A stretch of 6,239 nt of DNA, from assembly GCA_017508895.1 (NCBI GenBank), contig JAFWRA010000037.1, forward strand, positions 1 to 6,239, given 5' to 3'. This DNA is from Bacteroidales bacterium. GTDB taxonomy: Bacteria; Bacteroidota; Bacteroidia; Bacteroidales; F082. The notes beneath the pieces were generated by a model, which saw only the letters and a program-made list of their open reading frames with translations, was not told the DNA's origin and did no database searches. Both the position numbers and the translations under genes were made by a program. Positions 1 through 4,289 of the stretch are shown here, one piece after another. Position 1 is the stretch's first letter, and each line of letters starts with the position of its first letter.

Positions 1-36
1 GATGCAGTCGCTGCTGAAGTCACCACAGATGCAGCC
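1..36. repeat. Direct repeat at the left window edge, protease catalytic-cysteine motif
   Basis: These 36 bases align without gaps to bases 6204-6239 at the right edge, with 30 of 36 positions identical, in the same orientation and reading frame. Both encode a 12-residue stretch beginning Gly-Cys-Ile-Cys-Gly-Asp-Phe that contains the catalytic Cys of a C25 peptidase. The similarity is explained by paralogy of the two proteases. What is notable is that the window starts and stops exactly at this segment. Confidence 0.85.
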
Positions 37-1488
37 CGAGGTATGGAAGAAGGTGTAGTTGTGGTCTACGCCATTCACGGCGCTGAAGTTGTTGTTGGTG
101 ATGTCGCCGTTGGTCCATCCAGCCACATAGTTGGTGTTGGCATGACCGTCGTGGTGGACGTACTGTGTGCCTTGATTGATGGCATTGCGAAGCAGTGAAC
201 CGCTCCAGTTGCCTTCCTCTTCATAGAGGCGGGTGAAGTTGTAATCTTCGGGAATGCCTGTGGTGGTATAGCCGTTGTCGTCGTGCGAGCCAATGAGCAG
301 CTCGAGGTATTGGCTGCCGTTGCTTTCCGGATCGTCGTAGAGGTGTTCACCAGCCATGATGACATCGTGGAATTCGCCCAGGACGGGATCGGCCTGATAG
401 GTCATGGCCTTGTGGAGCATGTTGTCAAGTTCGCTTTGGCTGCTGAAGCACATGCGGCCGATGCCAATCTCGGGCAGCAGGTCGTCTTCGCCAATCTCGC
501 CCCAGCGGTTGTCGCCATCGTCGTTCCAGTTGCCGTCCAAAGCGGCGTAATAGAGGTCGGCAGGGATGTCATTGTCTTCTTTGTCGCCACCTCCGCTGGT
601 AACATAGCAGTATAATCCACGATAGGGGATGTCGGGCACATCGCCGCCAAGGTTGACCATCATGATGCCGTTGTCCTCGTATTCTTGGATGATGTAGTTA
701 CGCAGCTTCTCGGCATTGTCTTGTCCGCTCATCGTACTGAGGATGGTCTCGAGGTCGACGACCTGGGTGCGGAGACCACGAGCCTGATAGAAACTTACAT
801 ATTCGTCAAACGAGGCGACATACTGCTGCTTGGTGACCACGAGCAGGTCATAGCCGCCCATGGTGCGACCTCTGTCGTTGTAGGTCTGCAGCATCTCGGG
901 GTTCTGGGCGAGACGCTTGGCACGTTCGGCGTTGCCGCCGTTGAGCCACAGCTTGCGGCTTTGGTCAGCCTTGGAGGCGGCCGTCGTGATGCGAACGATG
1001 GCCTTGGTGGCATAACGCACTTCGCCGGTGCCGGGCACATACTGCATGGGCGTGAAAGCCGAAAAAGCGAAACCGATGCCGTTCAGGTATTGTGTGCTGA
1101 GATTGCCATAGGCTTGGGCGGGGTAGACGCTCTTCGAGGCATAAAGGGCCTCGTCCTTCTCAAACTGACGGCGCACAGGGTCGGAGTAGGTGCGTGCCGA
1201 CTGGTATGGGAAGAGGTTGTGGCAGCCTTCCATCGTCAGGAAGTCGGAGAGTTCCACTTCGATGCTGGCTGCTTCGGTGCCTTGAGGCAGCATCAGGCTG
1301 ACACTCTGCCAGGGCAGCGACGGCTGACCCGCAAGGGCACTCTGCATGCAGTCCGTAAATTGGATTTGTTCGTAGCCTTGGATTTGGCTAATGCTCGGTT
1401 GACCGAAATAGTAGGTCTTCTCGATGGTCTGCGCCGAAGCGAACAGGCTGACCATCAAGGCAATAAGGATGAGGTTAATTTTTTTCAT
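1..1488 (-). CDS. Gingipain-family (peptidase C25) secreted cysteine protease, N-terminal part, cut by the window edge
   Basis: The frame is open for 496 codons from the ATG at 1488-1486 to base 1; the C-terminus lies outside the window. Residues 1-19 form a Sec signal peptide ending ASA, followed by Gln20. Residues ~20-205 look like the C25 prodomain, with a typical 'LPWQSVSLMLPQG' segment. The catalytic domain starts near Gly211 (GGYDLLVVT). An acidic segment at ~307-331 (IPADLYYAALDG, then NDDGD) resembles metal-binding loops of C25 enzymes. The predicted dyad is His449 in DGHAN (bases 142-144) and Cys486 in SGCICGDF (bases 31-33). They are 37 residues apart, against 33 in RgpB (His211/Cys244). 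C25 enzymes are secreted endopeptidases, classically cutting after Arg or Lys; specificity cannot be read here. T9SS export is inferred from the family and from the second protease, since this tail is not visible. No frameshift was seen. Confidence 0.94.
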   Translation of the reverse strand, partial: MKKINLILIALMVSLFASAQTIEKTYYFGQPSISQIQGYEQIQFTDCMQSALAGQPSLPWQSVSLMLPQGTEAASIEVELSDFLTMEGCHNLFPYQSARTYSDPVRRQFEKDEALYASKSVYPAQAYGNLSTQYLNGIGFAFSAFTPMQYVPGTGEVRYATKAIVRITTAASKADQSRKLWLNGGNAERAKRLAQNPEMLQTYNDRGRTMGGYDLLVVTKQQYVASFDEYVSFYQARGLRTQVVDLETILSTMSGQDNAEKLRNYIIQEYEDNGIMMVNLGGDVPDIPYRGLYCYVTSGGGDKEDNDIPADLYYAALDGNWNDDGDNRWGEIGEDDLLPEIGIGRMCFSSQSELDNMLHKAMTYQADPVLGEFHDVIMAGEHLYDDPESNGSQYLELLIGSHDDNGYTTTGIPEDYNFTRLYEEEGNWSGSLLRNAINQGTQYVHHDGHANTNYVAGWTNGDITNNNFSAVNGVDHNYTFFHTSGCICGDFSSDCI

Positions 1489-1490
1489 TG

Positions 1491-1531
1491 AATTTATTAG
1501 TTTGATTTCTTGTTTTCTATTTGGTGCAAAA
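1491..1531 (-). repeat. Leader repeat, copy 1 (before the protease start codon)
   Basis: Upstream of the protease ATG, the minus strand carries ACTAATAAATT (1491-1501), then further upstream CACCAAATA preceded by TTTTG (1518-1531). The same two blocks precede the 47-codon ORF at 1685-1712, with the 11-base block identical and the second block differing by one inserted base. The interval between blocks is longer here (about 16 bases against 2). This looks like a duplicated promoter/leader segment. Confidence 0.65.
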
Positions 1532-1560
1532 CAATATGTTTTAATAACAGCAATCGGAAA
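1527..1560 (-). promoter_or_regulatory. Weak candidate promoter for the C25 protease
   Basis: On the minus strand, TTGTTTTG (1534-1527) matches the Bacteroidota -7 element TAnnTTTG except for its second base. A TTTC at 1560-1557 could serve as a poor -33 element. The start codon is about 38 bases downstream of the -7 box. The match is imperfect; support comes mainly from its position and from the resemblance of the following leader to the one at 1685-1712. The protease could also be read through from the promoter at 1708-1740. Confidence 0.35.
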
Positions 1561-1684
1561 TCACCTCTTCCGTCGTGTAGAAATATCCATCAGCAATTTG
1601 TTTTCTCCCGGTTTCGGCCATTTGCAAGAGTCCCTCTTTTGAATAAGGTTGCATAGGATTGTCCGTCAATGTTGCTGTACTCAT
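1541..1684 (-). CDS. Small ORF, 47 residues, weakly antitoxin-like
   Basis: An ATG at 1684-1682 opens 47 codons ending at TAA (1543-1541). The product is hydrophilic, begins MSTATLTDNPMQPYS, and continues with a probable helix (KEGLLQMAETGRKQIADG) followed by YFYTTEEV, ending VISDCCY. The order helix, 'ADG', then 'TTEEV' recalls the N-terminal part of small RelB-like antitoxins common in Bacteroidota, but it stops where such proteins usually continue, and no toxin gene follows. It has no signal peptide and no close match that I recognise. Support for being real: a good promoter box (1708-1715) about 24 bases upstream, a leader shared with the protease gene, and 52 bases between its stop and the protease ATG. 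It may be an orphan or shortened antitoxin, a regulatory leader ORF, or a chance ORF. Confidence 0.5.
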   Translation of the reverse strand: MSTATLTDNPMQPYSKEGLLQMAETGRKQIADGYFYTTEEVISDCCY

Positions 1685-1712
1685 AATTTATTAGTGTTAT
1701 TTGGTGGCAAAA
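1685..1712 (-). repeat. Leader repeat, copy 2 (before the 47-codon ORF)
   Basis: On the minus strand this reads TTTTG, CCACCAAATA, then ACTAATAAATT directly against the ATG at 1684. It parallels the protease leader at 1491-1531, with the same block order and the same placement next to a start codon. Confidence 0.65.
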
Positions 1713-1740
1713 TTACACAAATTCACTAATTCGAACGAAA
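1708..1740 (-). promoter_or_regulatory. Bacteroidota-type promoter for the small ORF
   Basis: The minus strand has TAATTTTG at 1715-1708, a full match to TAnnTTTG. A -33-like TTTCG lies at 1740-1736, about 20 bases upstream. Transcription would start near 1701, leaving a leader of about 17 bases. It is back-to-back with the plus-strand promoter at 1756-1784, so the 124-base gap between the divergent ORFs holds both. Confidence 0.6.
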
Positions 1741-1755
1741 TAATACCGTAAATTT

Positions 1756-1784
1756 TTCGTTTTCAAGGGAAAGAACTATTTTTG
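1756..1784 (+). promoter_or_regulatory. Bacteroidota-type promoter for the first Asp-box/TSP3 gene
   Basis: TATTTTTG at 1777-1784 fully matches TAnnTTTG. An imperfect -33 element, TTCG, is at 1756-1759 with a 17-base spacer. The chosen ATG at 1809 begins 25 bases after the end of the -7 box. No Shine-Dalgarno sequence is visible, as is usual for the phylum. Confidence 0.6.
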
Positions 1785-1808
1785 CAAAACAATCAAAAAC
1801 GATGTGAC

Positions 1809-2963
1809 ATGAAAAAGCATTTAGTCCTATTGTTGCTCCTGCTGGTTCCAGCATTTTCTTTTGCACAGGAGGAAGATGAAATAGACGACATATCGAATTA
1901 TCCGAGCAAGGAAAAAGACGCATATTATCAAGAATGGAAAAAAAACTATAAGCCATGGAAACCTTTGGATGAAAACGAAATCATGGCATACGAAAATGCC
2001 TATTTTGCGTTGGAGGAGATTAAGAATTTTACGCCATTTCAAGAAGGAGAGGATCACCAAAGATATTACTATGAGAGCCTAAAACATAGGTTTGATGATT
2101 GTCCTGAACTTGCAGCCAAGATTGACAAGCGACAGGTCATAAGATACGAAACGAGAGACTCGGTGGAAGCCATCGTGTATAAAAGCTATGAGTATTTTTT
2201 GGCGCATGAGCCGAGTATATATGTGGCCTATTCAGAAGACCAAGGACAATCATGGACTTTTTATTATACTGGAATAACGCATTGCCAGCCACTCTGTTTC
2301 AAGCCGCAATCCAAGATGCCTTTGTTCAACAAGCAAGGCGATTTGCAGCTGGAGGCATGCCTGCTTCGCCAGATTTCTCCTTTTTCGCTGGGCCATGTGT
2401 CAGATTATGAATTGGTCAAAGACGGTCTGCTGTTGACCATTGACATGGAGACATTACGCAAAGACTCTGACGGGGATGGATTGACGGATATTGAAGAGGC
2501 AAGGTTTGTGACCGATCCTTTCAATAGCGATACCGATGGTGATGGAATTGCCGACGGTTTGGACCTGAATCCGAGGATGTCGGTGCCTCGTTCGGACAAG
2601 ACGGCCGTTTATGAATACTTGATTCAGTTATGTTTTGCGGATACTATTCCGTTGACCATTCCAGAGTTGTGTTATGCCAACGAAAAGACTAGAACGGTGA
2701 GAATAGTAACGGATTGTCCGGATCTTCAAGCTGTCCAACCAAGAACAATGCGCGTAATCGTCCTCTCAGAAGAGGATTATGAAAACTCTAGTAAGTATTT
2801 TGTGCCGATGGACAGCTATCATTTGTCTCCTATGTTTAAGGTTGATGACGAAGAGGAAACTTATCTTGTTTCCGTTTCGGCTCGTTCAGGTTTCTGGGAT
2901 TGTTTGGTAAAGAAAACAGACAAGAGATGGAAATTGGATGTGATCTCTAGCGGGATATATTGA
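1809..2963 (+). CDS. Secreted protein of unknown function with one Asp-box and a TSP3-like calcium motif pair (paralog 1)
   Basis: The protein has 384 residues. I chose the ATG at 1809 because it puts the signal peptide (MKKHLVLLLLLLVPAFSFA, cleavage after Ala19, Gln20 next) at the N-terminus; an in-frame TTG at 1782 overlaps the -7 box. After an acidic, Tyr-rich segment, a conserved core starts near 'KIDKR'. It contains one sialidase-type Asp-box, SEDQGQSW (142-149), then 'GDLQLEACL'. Two thrombospondin type 3-like motifs follow: DSDGDGLTD (219-227) and DTDGDGIAD (241-249), likely calcium-binding. The C-terminal ~115 residues include a block around AVQP (308-311) and end in a Trp-Lys strand pattern. 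There is no T9SS sorting domain and no lipobox, so periplasmic location is inferred. One Asp-box cannot make a sialidase propeller, and no catalytic residues are recognised. A paralog follows 57 bases downstream. Confidence 0.9.
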   Translation: MKKHLVLLLLLLVPAFSFAQEEDEIDDISNYPSKEKDAYYQEWKKNYKPWKPLDENEIMAYENAYFALEEIKNFTPFQEGEDHQRYYYESLKHRFDDCPELAAKIDKRQVIRYETRDSVEAIVYKSYEYFLAHEPSIYVAYSEDQGQSWTFYYTGITHCQPLCFKPQSKMPLFNKQGDLQLEACLLRQISPFSLGHVSDYELVKDGLLLTIDMETLRKDSDGDGLTDIEEARFVTDPFNSDTDGDGIADGLDLNPRMSVPRSDKTAVYEYLIQLCFADTIPLTIPELCYANEKTRTVRIVTDCPDLQAVQPRTMRVIVLSEEDYENSSKYFVPMDSYHLSPMFKVDDEEETYLVSVSARSGFWDCLVKKTDKRWKLDVISSGIY

Positions 2964-2966
2964 GAA

Positions 2967-2996
2967 TTTGGTTTTTGCATATAATCCGTACTATTG
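2967..2996 (+). promoter_or_regulatory. Candidate promoter for the second Asp-box/TSP3 gene
   Basis: TTTG at 2967-2970, an 18-base spacer, and TACTATTG at 2989-2996 form a -33/-7 pair with one mismatch in the -7 box. The box ends 25 bases before the ATG at 3021, the same distance as in the upstream paralog. The second gene can therefore have its own promoter, although read-through from the first gene is possible because no terminator lies between them. Confidence 0.5.
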
Positions 2997-3020
2997 AAAC
3001 TAAACAAACACATTGATGAT

Positions 3021-4220
3021 ATGAAAAACTATTTGACTATGTTGCTACTTCTTCTGCTCCCTGCGTTTTCATTCGCGCAGGATTACAAATACCAAAGTCG
3101 TGAAGAAGACGAATACAATAAGAACTATAAGTACAAGCACTTCGAGCCAATGACCGAAGACCAAATAAAACACTATAAGAACGAATTCTTCGATTTTGAA
3201 CACATTGCGAATTATACGCCTTATAACGACTCTTTGTTCATGTTGCCGTATCTGGATTTCCCAATCTCATATCAGGATTCTGTATTACACACTGAAAACA
3301 ACGCTTGGTTTGAAAACACGCCACGATTCATCGGTCAAATCGACAAACGTTTCATTTTAAGGTATGAGAAAAAAGGTCAGATAGAGGCTTTTGTATATGA
3401 AGAATATGCTTATGGAAGTCCGTTGCTGGGTCTTTGGGTGGCTTATTCTACAGATTCAGGCTCATCTTGGGAGTATTATTACACAGGTTTTGTCCAGAAA
3501 AAGCCGCTGTTAGTCAAATGGTATTCCAATATGCCTTTGATTGACGAGAAGGGTGACTTGCAAATGGAGGCTTGCTTGTTTATCCAAGACCGCACAATAG
3601 GCCCATGGGGCATGGAACATTTCAAGTTGGCCGAAGACGGCCTGCTACTCACCTTTGACTTGCAAACCTTGCACCGCGACTCTGATGGCGACGGCTTGAC
3701 GGACATTGTGGAAGCAAAATTCCATACCGACCCCAACATTCCTGATACCGATGGAGACGGTATTCCCGACAATCTGGATTTGAATCCAAGGTTTTCATTG
3801 CCGCGTACCGACAAGACCATCGTTTTTGAGGTGGTTCTCAACGATGATGAGAGATTGTCTTTTACATGGGGTGGTGCCTACGAATTGATTCCTTTGGATG
3901 AAGTCACGCCACCAAGTTATGCCACTGACACAACTCCGACCCTGATGATTGTTACCGACGACCCCAATCTTCTTGCCGTTCAGCCTACCCGTATGCGTAT
4001 CATTTTCCTTACTTCGGAAGAATACGAAAGCGAACCGCATTATTATTCCGATGATTTGAATGGTTATAGGATTACGCCATTATTTAAGGCGGATCATTTG
4101 GACGACACTTTTGTGTTTTCGATGAGTTCGACAAAAGGTAGTTCTTGGGAATCTGGGTATTATGCAACAAGAACCAAAGAAGGCTGGGATATTGGAGTTA
4201 CCTTCCAAATGATAGAATAA
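3021..4220 (+). CDS. Secreted protein of unknown function with one Asp-box and a TSP3-like calcium motif pair (paralog 2)
   Basis: The protein has 399 residues. The ATG at 3021 gives a clean signal peptide (MKNYLTMLLLLLLPAFSFA, cleavage after Ala19, Gln20 next); a TTG at 2994 would add nine polar residues and overlaps the -7 box. The domain order matches paralog 1: an acidic, Tyr/Lys-rich N-terminal segment, the 'QIDKR' block, Asp-box STDSGSSW (143-150), 'GDLQMEACL', then DSDGDGLTD (220-228) and DTDGDGIPD (242-250). Over the 47 residues from 220 the two paralogs are identical at 36. The C-terminal block around AVQP (319-322) is shared, while the first ~90 residues and the last ~40 have diverged. 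There is no sorting domain or lipobox. The function is unknown; binding of a calcium-dependent surface or carbohydrate ligand is only a guess. It converges on the downstream protease gene, with a hairpin between them. Confidence 0.9.
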   Translation: MKNYLTMLLLLLLPAFSFAQDYKYQSREEDEYNKNYKYKHFEPMTEDQIKHYKNEFFDFEHIANYTPYNDSLFMLPYLDFPISYQDSVLHTENNAWFENTPRFIGQIDKRFILRYEKKGQIEAFVYEEYAYGSPLLGLWVAYSTDSGSSWEYYYTGFVQKKPLLVKWYSNMPLIDEKGDLQMEACLFIQDRTIGPWGMEHFKLAEDGLLLTFDLQTLHRDSDGDGLTDIVEAKFHTDPNIPDTDGDGIPDNLDLNPRFSLPRTDKTIVFEVVLNDDERLSFTWGGAYELIPLDEVTPPSYATDTTPTLMIVTDDPNLLAVQPTRMRIIFLTSEEYESEPHYYSDDLNGYRITPLFKADHLDDTFVFSMSSTKGSSWESGYYATRTKEGWDIGVTFQMIE

Positions 4221-4228
4221 ACAAAATT

Positions 4229-4269
4229 AAAATCAGCCCGCCAGAATTTCCTTCAAGCGGGCTGATTTT
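4229..4269. terminator. Bidirectional intrinsic terminator between convergent genes
   Basis: The arms AAAATCAGCCCGC (4229-4241) and GCGGGCTGATTTT (4257-4269) are perfect 13-bp complements around a 15-base loop, which may close further by GAA/TTC pairing. On the plus strand a T run ends the right arm (4266-4270). On the minus strand, TTTTAATTTT (4232-4223) follows. It lies 8 bases after the plus-strand stop and 20 bases after the minus-strand stop at 4290, so it can serve both. Confidence 0.9.
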
Positions 4270-4289
4270 TGTATTGTGTCTTAAGGGAG

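Noticed and set aside
685..1491. Plus-strand open frame of 268 codons opposite the first protease
   Set aside because: The minus strand encodes a full C25 signal peptide, prodomain and catalytic dyad here. The plus frame has no recognisable motif and arises from the G+C-rich codons of the antisense gene.
1424..1642. Plus-strand 72-codon frame crossing the protease start and the intergenic region
   Set aside because: It overlaps the protease signal peptide region and the small minus-strand ORF, has no promoter box in the right place, and no recognisable protein features.
1525..1793. 11-base direct repeat TGCAAAACAAT at 1525-1535 and 1783-1793
   Set aside because: Short and A-rich. The two copies have opposite relations to their genes (one is in a minus-strand promoter, the other follows a plus-strand -7 box), so chance is the simplest explanation.
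2217..2270. Sialidase assignment for the paralog pair based on the Asp-box
   Set aside because: Only one Asp-box is present in each protein, and there is no Arg triad, Tyr/Glu pair or FRIP-type motif that I can identify; a six-bladed propeller would not fit the visible pattern.
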